A stretch of DNA of 47,121 nt from JAPUDS01 sp050258575 (GCA_050258575.1 JBLMYZ010000047.1:1-47121), one strand, 5' to 3'. Shown: positions 31,300 through 40,054, numbered from the stretch's first letter. The notes: generated by a model from the letters alone, not told the origin. Numbers and translations: made by a program.

Positions 31300-31887
31300 C
31301 TACCCCCTCACCACCCTATCCACTAACCCGTACTTCACCGCTTCCTCGGCGTTCATCCAGTAGTCGCGTTCCATGTCCCCTTTGACTTTGGCGAGTTTTT
31401 GACCAGTATTTTTAGCAGTTATCTCGGCGAGTAGGGTCTTGAGCCGCATCGCCTCGCGAAGTGAGATCTCCTGATCGGTCACTTTGCCCTTCGTCCCGCT
31501 GCTCGGCTGGTGGATCATAACTCGAGCGTTTGGCAGCAAAAACCGTTTGCCTTTCGCGCCAGAGCTGAGCAAAAACGCACCCATACTCGCCTGCAGCCCG
31601 ATTCCGTAAGTCGCCACATCCGGTTTGATAAACTGCATTGTGTCATAGATCGCAAGACCGTCATACACACTACCGCCGGGACTGTTTATATACAACGAAA
31701 TATCGGCCTTCGGATCCTCGTACGCCAGATGCAACAGCTGCGCCACCACGATATTTGCCGTCTGCTCGTTGACCTCTTCTCCGAGAAATACAATCCTTTC
31801 TTTGAGCAACCGTGAGTAAATATCATACGCTCGCTCGCCCTCATAACTTTTTTCTACCACAGTCGGGACCAAATAACTTTTCACCAC
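31300..31887 (-). CDS. clpP: ATP-dependent Clp protease proteolytic subunit
   Basis: A 195-residue serine protease forming the tetradecameric Clp chamber with ClpX/ClpC. The catalytic Ser is in GLQASMGAFLLSS, the His in ARVMIHQPSSG, and the Asp is the Asp of YGLVDRV or nearby. Length is typical. It starts at GTG 31887 (or the adjacent GTG 31884) after AAGGAGG. A CIRCE operator overlaps its promoter, so it should be induced by heat or unfolded protein through HrcA. Confidence 0.97.
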   Translation of the reverse strand: MVKSYLVPTVVEKSYEGERAYDIYSRLLKERIVFLGEEVNEQTANIVVAQLLHLAYEDPKADISLYINSPGGSVYDGLAIYDTMQFIKPDVATYGIGLQASMGAFLLSSGAKGKRFLLPNARVMIHQPSSGTKGKVTDQEISLREAMRLKTLLAEITAKNTGQKLAKVKGDMERDYWMNAEEAVKYGLVDRVVRG

Positions 31888-31910
31888 ACAACCTCCTTCG
31901 GTTACTAGTC

Positions 31911-31951
31911 ATCATACACCAAAACTAGCACTCGCGCAACATGAGTGCTAG
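31911..31951 (-). promoter_or_regulatory. CIRCE operator (HrcA site) overlapping the clpP promoter
   Basis: CTAGCACTC (31925-31933), nine bases, then GAGTGCTAG (31943-31951) matches the CIRCE consensus TTAGCACTC-N9-GAGTGCTAA except for the outermost T/A pair. A -10 box TATGAT (complement of 31911-31916) lies next to it, with the -35 region (TTGCGC) inside the CIRCE spacer, so bound HrcA would block RNA polymerase. CIRCE is well known for groESL/dnaK; its use at clpP is less common. Confidence 0.9.
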
Positions 31952-32070
31952 TTTCATTTTTGTGACGGCCCTTCAACTTTTGTTACAGTTTTTGGACGAT
32001 AAAAGTTGTAGAACCGGGACATGACTCGAGTGCCTCGAGTGGGTTGAGATCAAGCGGTAGTCGGCACTAG

Positions 32071-35000
32071 CTATAGTTGTGTCGCCGTCACTGTCATACC
32101 TATAGTATATGTGCCGCTCGGCTGGGCTTTTGGTATCGTCTGCGTGAGAGTCACTCCCGTCAAGTCCCAGTTGCAGTACATAGCGGCTGCGCTAGTGGCG
32201 TTCATCAGTGTAACACTGTTAACTGTTCCCTCGACGAAGTTTCCAGAACTACCCAGCGCCACACCGGTGAGAGGACAGGATGAGGCAATCGCGCCAGTCG
32301 TAGGGTTGCTACTCAGTTGACCGCCGTACCCGTCGGTATCTATACCCGAGTCAGTTGCGTTTGCACCAGAGTCGTTAAAGTCATATTTGGCGCTCGAGTC
32401 AGATTTGTTCCATAGCGCTGTCGCACCGTCCGTCGGAGAAAGTGTCAAGTTCCAACCATTTGTCGCTAGTCCGTTGTAAACACGGATCTTTTTTGTTGCC
32501 GTCCCAAAAGTTGAGCTAGTTGACTGATATACCGATGTGTCAACGACACTGCCAACAAAGTCATATGTCGGATTTGCCAACACCGTGTTTGTCCCGTCCA
32601 CAAAGTCAACTGACAACACTCTCGCTGGAACAGTCAGCTCTGGTATGACAGAATACGCTTCGAGCGGCGTACCAGTGTTGTATACCATGCGAAAACAGTA
32701 CGTTCCTGAGGTTGCGTTGTTGTCTTTCAACGCAAAGTCCCAGAGCCCATCACTCCCAGTTGCTACCGCTCCTACCACTGCTGTCGGGTTGGTTTCGTTG
32801 TACTCCTGCATGATGTTCGTGTGTCCTGCATGGATCGGGTCGTTTGCGTTGGCTGTAGCGATATTGCCGTCGACAGCTGCTGTGTTGTTGTAGTAGGCAA
32901 TCCCCGACGTGGTCGTTACATCGGCGTATGTTTCTCCGTTAAAGCTAGTGTCGCACAGCCCGTCTGCCCCGCGAGTCGCAAACTGCAGCTTCAAACTCGC
33001 TGAAGAGAGGGTACTGTTTGTCACGTGCTGCGCCACCCGCAGGCGAAACGGCACACCACTCGCCGGAGCGTTCGTTACACTGTTCTGAGCCGCACCACCC
33101 AGAGGTGCTCCAACATCGACCACTGCCGCCTCGCCCACAATAGTGGTGGGTGTTAAAGTGATAGTCGCATGCGTTCCGGTGATACTAGCTGTTGTATTGC
33201 CCGGCGTCGTCGACGCAGTTGACGAGAGTGCGGCAGTCGATGTTCCTGAGGTGGTTGTCACACCGCCATCTGCACAGATACTACAGTTATATATTTGTCC
33301 GGTAGATGTATACCGCGACACTTCGAGTTTTGTGGCACTGCCTGAGTCGGTCGCTACGACTAAAGTTCCGTCGGTCAGCTGTGCGACAGACACACCGCCA
33401 TATCCAAGCGTTGGGTTTGGCGAGGTATACTGAGTATCCCAGACCAGTACTCCCGAGCTATTGAGCTTGGCTATGATTAGCTTGTTAGCATTCATAGAGT
33501 CTGCGACAACATACCCGCCGTCTGAGGTCATGACACCTCTTCCGGGCGCCGTCATAGTATTCAAAAGAGTTCGCCATACCGACGTCCAGCTACTGCCGTA
33601 TTTGGCAACGATCCCTTCACCCTGAACGAGAAACCCGCCGTCGGAGGTTTCATGAATGTCTCTGACCTCTCCCATAGACGACAATATATAAGCCCACTGC
33701 TGCGCGCCAGCCGAAGTATATTTGACCACATAGCCGACAGAACTAGCGAAACCACCGATGTAAAAACCCCCATCTGAAGCACTGTCGACAGCACTCACGG
33801 CTGCGCTCTCCGGCCACTCACGACTCCACTGAAATGTTCCAGATGCGTTATATTTGACGACTGCTGCATAGCTGTTGATGTCCTGAGTACTCCTGCCGCC
33901 AACAACGATGCTGCCATCGGTTAGTTCTGCAACACTGGAGCCGCTTGCCCCACCAGCCGACGCATTGTTTTTCCAAACACGACTCCATGACAAAGCACCG
34001 GAAGAGTCATATTTTACGAGAAGCAGTTGAGAATTCGTAGTACCAACCGCAACATACCCGCCGTCTGAGGTTGCTGTAACGTCATTGAATGTAGTGTTGC
34101 TAGCACCATATGTCCATCTGCGCATCCACGTCACTGTCCCATTGGCAGCATGTTTACTGATATACCCTCGTTTCTGAGTACTGACCAATATATCCCCAGC
34201 AGTCACATACCCGCCGTCACTCGTTGGGCGCACCGCGTATCTTTTCATATTAGTAAACCCTGTACTCGCAAAACTCTTTATATACGTTGAACTTGTAGTA
34301 GCGTCCTGGTTTTCAAACCAACGGTAAGCAGTCTGGCTGAGCGCGGGCGGAGTTCCCGGCGTCAGGGCAATCGTCACCCCGACGCTTTTGTACGAAGAAC
34401 CTGTCATTGTCTTTGTGCCTGACGCGCCGGCCGTTGACTGGACCACGTCTTGAGCTGCTGTTGGAACACCAGAGGCTTCATACACCCTTCTCGTCATACC
34501 GCTGCCGGCGGTCATATCTGTATAACCCGACACGCCGTAGGTTGCTACAACGAGCGCGTTCGCTGCCGTCGTAGTCACTGATGGGGCGGTGTATGTCATA
34601 CTGGCAGACGGATTTCTCTGCACCGCGCTGGTCATAACAGGGCTTGTTGTATCCACTCCAGAGTACGCCACGATACTCGCCGATGCATACACAGACCCCG
34701 TCCATGAGAACGTATATGATGTTTCACCCGGCGAGAAAAACTTGCCAAAAGTACGAAAAACCACGTCAAAGTTGAAAGGGCCTGTGGTATCATCCTGTAT
34801 ATTCGTCCAACCATCATCTGGATCTGGCATAAAATCAGACGTGGTATTTTTGATTGCCACAGAAGCAATCATGTAGTGTCCGCTCTGGACGCCTGTTGGC
34901 GCAGCGACGGTTATACTCGTACCTTGGGCCGACAGCGAGGACGAAGACGCCCCTACAAACCCTATCGCCGCCTGAGCTGGGCGGGTGATCCAGCTCGAGA

Positions 35001-35127
35001 CCAGAACGGCTGTGACTACCCCCATGATACCGATGAACTGCCAGGGATTTTTGACCCGACTAAACAACCGTGGAACATGTCCGCGTAACTTCAACCCTCC
35101 CTGGTGATTTTGCCTCGTCGTTATCAA
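32071..35127 (-). CDS. Large secreted protein with propeller-like SDGGY repeats
   Basis: A 1018-residue protein with a basic N-terminus, one hydrophobic helix (about 30-48) and a cleavage-like AQAA, so it is exported. Residues about 55-260 form a Thr/Ser-rich beta domain. Residues about 270-600 carry at least six repeats of about 50 residues built on a TSDGGYVAVG / KYDSSGALSWSRVW pattern, as in beta-propellers of extracellular proteins. The rest is Thr/Ser-rich beta sequence ending MTVTATQL. The start is uncertain: TTG at 35127 is the only in-frame option before the helix, with AGGAAAGAG some distance upstream. A role in surface attachment to the host is inference. Confidence 0.82.
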   Translation of the reverse strand: MITTRQNHQGGLKLRGHVPRLFSRVKNPWQFIGIMGVVTAVLVSSWITRPAQAAIGFVGASSSSLSAQGTSITVAAPTGVQSGHYMIASVAIKNTTSDFMPDPDDGWTNIQDDTTGPFNFDVVFRTFGKFFSPGETSYTFSWTGSVYASASIVAYSGVDTTSPVMTSAVQRNPSASMTYTAPSVTTTAANALVVATYGVSGYTDMTAGSGMTRRVYEASGVPTAAQDVVQSTAGASGTKTMTGSSYKSVGVTIALTPGTPPALSQTAYRWFENQDATTSSTYIKSFASTGFTNMKRYAVRPTSDGGYVTAGDILVSTQKRGYISKHAANGTVTWMRRWTYGASNTTFNDVTATSDGGYVAVGTTNSQLLLVKYDSSGALSWSRVWKNNASAGGASGSSVAELTDGSIVVGGRSTQDINSYAAVVKYNASGTFQWSREWPESAAVSAVDSASDGGFYIGGFASSVGYVVKYTSAGAQQWAYILSSMGEVRDIHETSDGGFLVQGEGIVAKYGSSWTSVWRTLLNTMTAPGRGVMTSDGGYVVADSMNANKLIIAKLNSSGVLVWDTQYTSPNPTLGYGGVSVAQLTDGTLVVATDSGSATKLEVSRYTSTGQIYNCSICADGGVTTTSGTSTAALSSTASTTPGNTTASITGTHATITLTPTTIVGEAAVVDVGAPLGGAAQNSVTNAPASGVPFRLRVAQHVTNSTLSSASLKLQFATRGADGLCDTSFNGETYADVTTTSGIAYYNNTAAVDGNIATANANDPIHAGHTNIMQEYNETNPTAVVGAVATGSDGLWDFALKDNNATSGTYCFRMVYNTGTPLEAYSVIPELTVPARVLSVDFVDGTNTVLANPTYDFVGSVVDTSVYQSTSSTFGTATKKIRVYNGLATNGWNLTLSPTDGATALWNKSDSSAKYDFNDSGANATDSGIDTDGYGGQLSSNPTTGAIASSCPLTGVALGSSGNFVEGTVNSVTLMNATSAAAMYCNWDLTGVTLTQTIPKAQPSGTYTIGMTVTATQL

Positions 35128-35237
35128 AACAAGTTAACTCTTTCCTACGAGTTTTATACCAAACTTAGTATATCATAACCACTATGGGTATTGGTACAAA
35201 GAAAAAGTTGACGTGTCGAGATACGTATCATCTGGAG

Positions 35238-35276
35238 GCGGACGCCGCCCTTACAGAGAAGGGTCGGCGTCCGAAG
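35238..35276 (-). terminator. Hairpin overlapping the end of the small membrane protein gene
   Basis: GGACGCCGACCCTT pairs with AAGGG-CGGCGTCC around the stop codon. No T-run follows, so this may be an mRNA-stabilising hairpin rather than an intrinsic terminator. Confidence 0.5.
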
Positions 35277-35553
35277 TGTCTCCGCTGCTCTCGAACCGCC
35301 AGATGGCGAGTCCGACCAGCTGTGAGGCGACGGTGAGCGCAACCAGCAATGTATACAAGGGGCTGTACAGCACTGGCAGCTGAGCTGCGAGCCCCAACAC
35401 GGTTGTTGTGGTCACGAACACCCAGCCCATATAGCTGAGTGGACGACGCAGGCCTGCACCCCCGGCCCATAAGAGCGCGGCAACGAAAAACATCGCCGCC
35501 CACCGCACCTCCAAGTAGTCGTTGGGGTTGCCAAAAGCTTGCCACCAATTCAT
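35251..35553 (-). CDS. Small three-helix membrane protein
   Basis: A 100-residue protein with about three transmembrane helices (about 17-33, 40-60, 66-87), Trp-rich at the start (MNWWQAFGNPNDYLEVRW) and polar at the end (ESSGDTSDADPSL). The family is not recognised. AAGGAAGGAG lies 7 nt before the ATG, and a near-perfect promoter with a 150-nt structured leader lies upstream, supporting a real and strongly transcribed gene. Confidence 0.75.
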   Translation of the reverse strand: MNWWQAFGNPNDYLEVRWAAMFFVAALLWAGGAGLRRPLSYMGWVFVTTTTVLGLAAQLPVLYSPLYTLLVALTVASQLVGLAIWRFESSGDTSDADPSL

Positions 35554-35574
35554 GGCAAACTCCTTCCTTCAACT

Positions 35575-35612
35575 CACGGCTCGGTCAGGCAGACCAAGCG
35601 ACAGCGTGAGGA
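35575..35612 (-). promoter_or_regulatory. Stem-loop in the leader of the small membrane protein gene
   Basis: CTCACG...CGTGAG encloses CTTGGTC-TGCCT-GACCGAG. The hairpin ends a few nucleotides before the Shine-Dalgarno of the 35553 start, a position suited to translational control. No known riboswitch class is recognised. Confidence 0.5.
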
Positions 35613-35710
35613 CCGTAAAAACTCAACATAGCTCAGTTCCTATGATCCCCACGCTATACTGCAACGTCAAAACGCTTGCCTCGTTGCCTAGAGCAGAGAC
35701 ACTAATTTAC

Positions 35711-35739
35711 ATTATAGCAAATTGTACTGTTTTTGTCAA
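35711..35739 (-). promoter_or_regulatory. Consensus promoter for the small membrane protein gene
   Basis: Exact TTGACA (complement of 35734-35739), 17-bp spacer and exact TATAAT (complement of 35711-35716), immediately after the tig stop. This is the best sigma-70-type promoter in the window. Confidence 0.9.
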
Positions 35740-35750
35740 CTCTTCCTCTG

Positions 35751-37025
35751 TTACGAGTTGAGTTCTACGAGTCGAGACAGTGTCTTTTCGGTCATGACTC
35801 GGTTTGCCAGGTCGCGGCGCGACTCGGCGGTGTCAAGTTGCTCGTTCATATTTGGAAACTGTTGCTTCATTTCGGCCAAACGTTCCTCGAGTTCTTTGGT
35901 GGAGATATCAACTTTTTCAACTTTTGACAGCTCAGCGAGCACCAGCCCGGACTGTACCCGTCTGGTCGCTGCTTCAGTAAACTCTTTTTCCGCCCACTCC
36001 TGCTCGTCGGCGTAGCCGTTCGCTTTCATGTAGTCCTCGGCGCTCACGCCGCGGTATAGCAGGTTCTGTTTGGCGTCTTGCGTCACTGACCGCAACTGGT
36101 CCTGTACGAGCACTTCCGGCACTGGTACTTTTGACGCCTTGACGAGTGCGCCGATCAACTCGTCTTTGAACACGTCGTCAGCCTCGCGCTCGGCCTGTGC
36201 TTCTAGTTCGCGGCGAATGTCTTTTTTCAACTCATCGACAGTAGTAAACGGTCCAACTTTTTTAGCAAATGTGTCGTCCAGTGTCGGTTTTTTGACCGCT
36301 TGCACGTTTTTGACGGTCACCGCAAACACTACCGGCTGGCCAGCAAGGCTTTTTTCATGATAGTCTTTCGGAAACTTTAGCGGAACATCGAAACTCTCGC
36401 CCGTCTTGTGGCCGACCAGTGCGTCTTCGAACCCAGGGATAAACGTTTTTGAACCAATTGCCAGCGGATAGTCTGTCGCCGTGCCACCGTCAAACGCTTC
36501 GCCGTCTTTTTTTCCGACAAAGTCTATAGTCACCTCATCGCCATCTGCCGCGGCACGTTTGACCGTTGTTTTTTCAGCGCTGTTTGTCAGAAGGCGCTCA
36601 ACAACATCGTCGATATCTTTGTCGGTTACTTTTTTGACCGTTTTTTTGACTTTTAGTTTTTTGTAGTTTCCGAGTGTGATATCTGGGATAATCTCAAGCA
36701 TGGCTTCGTATTCGAGGTCGGTAAACGGCACGAATTTTTTCAACTGAATCTGTGGCTGGTCAAGCACGCGGAGGGTTTCCGCGGCAATCACCTCGTTCAG
36801 AGTGTGGTTAACTGCCTCTTCGACGACATCGTTGGCGAGCGCATTTGCGTCAAGATGTTTTTCGGCAACGTGCGGCGGCACTTTGCCTTTACGAAACCCG
36901 TTAAGCTTGATATTTCGCGCCAAAGTTTTGAGCACAGCGGCTTTGGCCGTCTCTAGCTCGTCAGCTGTCGCCGTAACCGTAACAACAACTTGAGTGTCAG
37001 ATGATTTTTTCAGAGTATGTTTCAT
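35751..37025 (-). CDS. tig: Trigger factor
   Basis: A 424-residue ribosome-bound chaperone and peptidyl-prolyl isomerase. The N-terminal ribosome-binding domain has the signature LNGFRKGKVPPHVAEKH (GFRxGK). The FKBP-like domain (about 155-240) has DEVTIDFVGKKDGEAFDGG and FIPGFEDALVGHKTGE. The C-terminal helical arms follow. It lies after the rpsI terminator, in the same direction, with no clpP-clpX next to it. Confidence 0.97.
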   Translation of the reverse strand: MKHTLKKSSDTQVVVTVTATADELETAKAAVLKTLARNIKLNGFRKGKVPPHVAEKHLDANALANDVVEEAVNHTLNEVIAAETLRVLDQPQIQLKKFVPFTDLEYEAMLEIIPDITLGNYKKLKVKKTVKKVTDKDIDDVVERLLTNSAEKTTVKRAAADGDEVTIDFVGKKDGEAFDGGTATDYPLAIGSKTFIPGFEDALVGHKTGESFDVPLKFPKDYHEKSLAGQPVVFAVTVKNVQAVKKPTLDDTFAKKVGPFTTVDELKKDIRRELEAQAEREADDVFKDELIGALVKASKVPVPEVLVQDQLRSVTQDAKQNLLYRGVSAEDYMKANGYADEQEWAEKEFTEAATRRVQSGLVLAELSKVEKVDISTKELEERLAEMKQQFPNMNEQLDTAESRRDLANRVMTEKTLSRLVELNS

Positions 37026-37082
37026 AGGTATCTATTTTACCAGATAGACCAGTTTCGGGCGACCATGAGCGAGTTACCTACC

Positions 37083-37107
37083 AAAAAAGAGCCCGAGGGG
37101 GCTCTTT
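37083..37107. terminator. Terminator after rpsI
   Basis: A perfect nine-pair stem AAAGAGCCC/GGGCTCTTT with a 4-nt loop. On the minus strand TTTTTTGG follows. It closes the long infA-to-rpsI transcript. Confidence 0.92.
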
Positions 37108-37112
37108 GGCGG

Positions 37113-37511
37113 TTAACGTTTCGAGAATTGCTCGCGTTTACGAGCACTACGCAAACCGTACTTTTTGCGCTCTTTTTCGCGTGGGTCGCGTTTTATAAAC
37201 CCGGCTTTTTTGAGTGCTGGCCGCTGTGTTTCGTCCATTTCGGCGAGAGCTTTGGCGATGGCGCTTTTGGCAGCATCGACTTGGCCGCTCGTGCCGCCGC
37301 CGCTAATCACGAGGCTAACGTCAAACTCTTTCTGTTTGCCGACGAGAGCAAGCGGGTCGGTGAGCTCAGCGAGAAGCGTCGTATTGCCGTCAAGGTAGTC
37401 GTCAGCGGTTTTGCCGTTGATAACGATCGTTCCTTTGCCACCCGTCAAACGGGCGCGCGCAGTAGCGCTTTTGCGGCGGCCGAGGCCGTAGAAATAGTCG
37501 TTTTTTGCCAT
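37113..37511 (-). CDS. rpsI: 30S ribosomal protein uS9
   Basis: A 132-residue protein of the 30S head whose tail touches P-site tRNA. It starts MAKNDYFYGLGRRKSATAR (37511), with the motif VSGGGTSGQ-like VISGGGTSGQVDAAKSAIA and the conserved basic end RKREQFSKR. It begins 1 nt after the rplM stop. The longer frame to 37577 lies in rplM and is rejected. Confidence 0.97.
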   Translation of the reverse strand: MAKNDYFYGLGRRKSATARARLTGGKGTIVINGKTADDYLDGNTTLLAELTDPLALVGKQKEFDVSLVISGGGTSGQVDAAKSAIAKALAEMDETQRPALKKAGFIKRDPREKERKKYGLRSARKREQFSKR

Positions 37512-37512
37512 A

Positions 37513-37944
37513 CTACTGTACCTCCAGTTGCTTAGGTTTTTGTGCGTCGTGGGTGTGTTCCGCACCAGCAAAGACACGCAGGCGAGCCATCCGCTCTGGC
37601 GACAACTTGTTTTTAGGAATCATACCTTTGACAGCATGTTCGATGATATGTGCCGAGTTAATGTCGCGCGTTTCTTTGAGCGTGCGTTCTTTGAGTCCGC
37701 CCGGGAAACCACTGTGGCGGTAGTATGTTTTGGACTCTTCTTTGTTGCCGGTCACGACGAGTTTGTCGGCGTTAATGACAACCACGTAGTCACCGTCGTC
37801 CACGTGCGGTGTAAATGTCGGCTTGTATTTGCCAGTTAGGCGCGTTGCGACAAACGATGCCAGGCGTCCGAGCGGCACGTTGGCGGCGTCGACGAGCACC
37901 CATTGGCGTGAGACTTCGGCTTGTTTGAGTGAAAATGTTTTCAT
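37513..37944 (-). CDS. rplM: 50S ribosomal protein uL13
   Basis: A 143-residue early-assembly 50S protein. Family features are WVLVDAANVPLGRLAS, DDGDYVVVINADKLVVTGNK, YYRHSGFPGGLKERT and AVKGMIPKNKL. The start at 37944 (MKTFSLKQAEVSRQW) is chosen; upstream codons belong to the rplQ tail. It lies 1 nt after rplQ. Confidence 0.97.
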   Translation of the reverse strand: MKTFSLKQAEVSRQWVLVDAANVPLGRLASFVATRLTGKYKPTFTPHVDDGDYVVVINADKLVVTGNKEESKTYYRHSGFPGGLKERTLKETRDINSAHIIEHAVKGMIPKNKLSPERMARLRVFAGAEHTHDAQKPKQLEVQ

Positions 37945-37945
37945 A

Positions 37946-38488
37946 CTAGCGTTCCCCTGTCTTTCTGACCGTTGTTGCTGGCTTGTGCGCAGTTGTCTGG
38001 CTCTTTGGGGTAACTTTCTTTGGCGCAGTAGCCTTGACAGCAGCTGTCTCAGCCTTTGGGTCATGCGTTACTTTGGTTGCGCCCGAAGCAGCAGCGGCTT
38101 TGTCGCTAGTAGCCTCAGTTTTTTCGCCGATGTCGTCAACGAACGAGATCGTCGCCATTTGTGCGTTGTCGCCAACTCGTGTACGCGTTCGTTCGATACG
38201 AAGATGTCCACTCGTGCGGCCAGCTAGTTTTGGCGCGATTTCGTCGACTAGTTTGTAGGCGGCGTCGACAGTCGCAAGACCTGCGATTACCTGTCGGCGG
38301 TTTGCCAAATCACCGCGTTTGGCTTTGGTGATCAGTACCTCGACGTACGGCACTGTTTCTTTGGCTTTTTCCAGCGTCGTTTCAATAGAGCCGTAGGTGA
38401 CTAGACTCGTTGCCAAGCCTTTTATGAGTGCTCGACGTTGGTCGGTCTCGCGGCCAAACTTACGACCTTTGTATCCGTGTCTATGCAT
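37946..38488 (-). CDS. rplQ: 50S ribosomal protein bL17 with long C-terminal extension
   Basis: A 180-residue protein. The first ~118 residues are canonical bL17 (MHRHGYKGRKFGRETDQRR, LVTYGSIETTLEKAKE, ERTRTRVGDNAQMATISFV). About 60 extra residues rich in Ala, Thr, Lys and Pro follow and are absent from the usual ~120-residue protein. The tail is probably disordered and basic and may bind rRNA (inference). It is the gene after rpoA, as in the classical alpha operon. Confidence 0.96.
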   Translation of the reverse strand: MHRHGYKGRKFGRETDQRRALIKGLATSLVTYGSIETTLEKAKETVPYVEVLITKAKRGDLANRRQVIAGLATVDAAYKLVDEIAPKLAGRTSGHLRIERTRTRVGDNAQMATISFVDDIGEKTEATSDKAAAASGATKVTHDPKAETAAVKATAPKKVTPKSQTTAHKPATTVRKTGER

Positions 38489-38491
38489 AGG

Positions 38492-39415
38492 CTATAGCTC
38501 CATCCCAGCCAGCGCGTCTTTGACTTCGTCGAGCGCTTTGCTCCCAAAGCCCTTGAGCTCACGCAGGTCGTTTTCGCTCAGCGTCACGAGATCGTTGATA
38601 GTACGAATATCATTGTTAATAAGTGCGTTCGTCGTGCGAGCACCGAGGTTGAGTTCCTCGATCGGCATCATGAGTTTGTTGTTGGCGTCGTTTGACGCGT
38701 CGCTCAGACTTGGTGCTGCTTCGACTCGAGTCGAACCAGCGAGCGCTGTGTATTGGTTGATCAAAATTGCCGCCGCTTCCTCGAAAGCGTCCTGCGGCGT
38801 CAGCGTCCCGTCGGTGTCGACAGTCAGAACGAGCTTGTCAAGATCGGTATGCTGACCAACGCGTGTGCTTTCAACTTTGTAGCGAACGCGCTGCACTGGA
38901 CTAAAGAACGCGTCGAGCGCGATCATGTCGCTATGCAACCGTTTGTCGGTTGACTCCTCGAGCGTGCGGTATCCGCGGCCGGTTTCGACTACAAAGTGCA
39001 TTGTTACTGAGGTTTTAGCGTCGTCGATGGTGCAGATAACCGCGTCTTTGTCGACGATCTCAATATCTGCGGTCAGTTTGAGGTCGCCGGCAGTAACAAC
39101 GCCTGCGCCTTTTTTCTCGAGACTAATCTCGACTGGTTCGTCGCTCTTTGAGCGCAAACGGATCGCTTTGACGTTGAGCATGATATCAACGACATCCTCT
39201 TTAACTCCTGGGATCGTCGTGAACTCGTGTGTTACACCGTCAACACGAAACGCCGTGATTGCTGAGCCTTCGATGCTCGACAGCAACACGCGGCGCAAGC
39301 TGTTACCGAGCGTCATACCGTAACCGGTGTGTAGCGGCTCGACAACAAAGGTAGCACTCGTCGCACTGTGTTCGTCAACGCTTGCCAGAGTTGGGTTGTG
39401 AATTGCTTGTGACAT
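38492..39415 (-). CDS. rpoA: DNA-directed RNA polymerase subunit alpha
   Basis: A 307-residue subunit that nucleates polymerase assembly. The N-terminal domain contains GYGMTLGNSLRRVLLSS and the dimerisation region. The C-terminal domain (about 240-307) has LGARTTNALINNDIRTINDL and the helix-hairpin-helix LKGFGSKALDEVKDAL, used for UP elements and activators. A complete C-terminal domain implies activator-responsive promoters exist. Confidence 0.98.
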   Translation of the reverse strand: MSQAIHNPTLASVDEHSATSATFVVEPLHTGYGMTLGNSLRRVLLSSIEGSAITAFRVDGVTHEFTTIPGVKEDVVDIMLNVKAIRLRSKSDEPVEISLEKKGAGVVTAGDLKLTADIEIVDKDAVICTIDDAKTSVTMHFVVETGRGYRTLEESTDKRLHSDMIALDAFFSPVQRVRYKVESTRVGQHTDLDKLVLTVDTDGTLTPQDAFEEAAAILINQYTALAGSTRVEAAPSLSDASNDANNKLMMPIEELNLGARTTNALINNDIRTINDLVTLSENDLRELKGFGSKALDEVKDALAGMEL

Positions 39416-39436
39416 ATATATGTGCCTCCCTTTTCC

Positions 39437-40054
39437 CTACCGCGAGTAGTACTCGACGATGAGCTGTTCGTTAATATCTGCTTCGGCTTCGCTGCGTGCT
39501 GGAAGTCCAGTGACGGTAATCGTCATTTTCTTCGGATCGCTTTTCATCCAGCCGAATGTTGGTTGGTTGGCGTCTTTAACGACCTCGTCGAGGCCTTTAA
39601 AGTAGCCGCTTGTTACGCTTTTTGGTCGGACGGTAATCACGTCGCCAGCCTTGAGGCGAATCGACGGGATGTCAACGCGGCGGCCGTTCAGCATAAAGTG
39701 GCCGTGGCTCACGAGTTGGCGAGCTGCTCGGCGGCTGAGTGCAAACCCAGCGCGATAGACGGCGTTGTCCAGACGGCGTTCGAGTAGTTGCAGCAAAATC
39801 TCGCCAGATTGGCCTTCCATACGCGTCGCTTCTTTCATGAGCAAGCTGAACTGTTTTTCCAGCAGGCCGTACAAGCGGCGAACTTTTTGCTTTTCGCGCA
39901 GTTGCTCGGCATACATACTCACCTTGCCTTGGCGATCGCGGCCATGCTGACCAGGAATACCGCTCTTTTTCGCCATGATCTTGTGCGCTTTTGGATGCAG
40001 CGCGTAGCCTTCACGACGGCTTTGTTTGACTATAGGGTCTCTGTCTCGTGCCAT
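39437..40054 (-). CDS. rpsD: 30S ribosomal protein uS4, zinc-free form
   Basis: A 205-residue 30S assembly initiator. It opens MARDRDPIVKQSRREGYAL, where zinc-binding forms read CKLCRREG; both those Cys are replaced (Val9, Ser12) and no later Cys pair is seen, so this is the C-minus form. GIPGQHGRDRQGK, LREKQKVRRLYGLLEKQF and the S4 RNA-binding domain (LERRLDNAVYRAGFALSRR) are intact. The gene starts next to the rpsK stop. Confidence 0.97.
   Translation of the reverse strand: MARDRDPIVKQSRREGYALHPKAHKIMAKKSGIPGQHGRDRQGKVSMYAEQLREKQKVRRLYGLLEKQFSLLMKEATRMEGQSGEILLQLLERRLDNAVYRAGFALSRRAARQLVSHGHFMLNGRRVDIPSIRLKAGDVITVRPKSVTSGYFKGLDEVVKDANQPTFGWMKSDPKKMTITVTGLPARSEAEADINEQLIVEYYSR

Noticed and set aside
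35228..35572. 114-codon minus-strand ORF overlapping the small membrane protein
   Set aside because: Arg/His/Ser-rich shadow frame; the 100-codon frame has hydrophobic helices and a good ribosome binding site.
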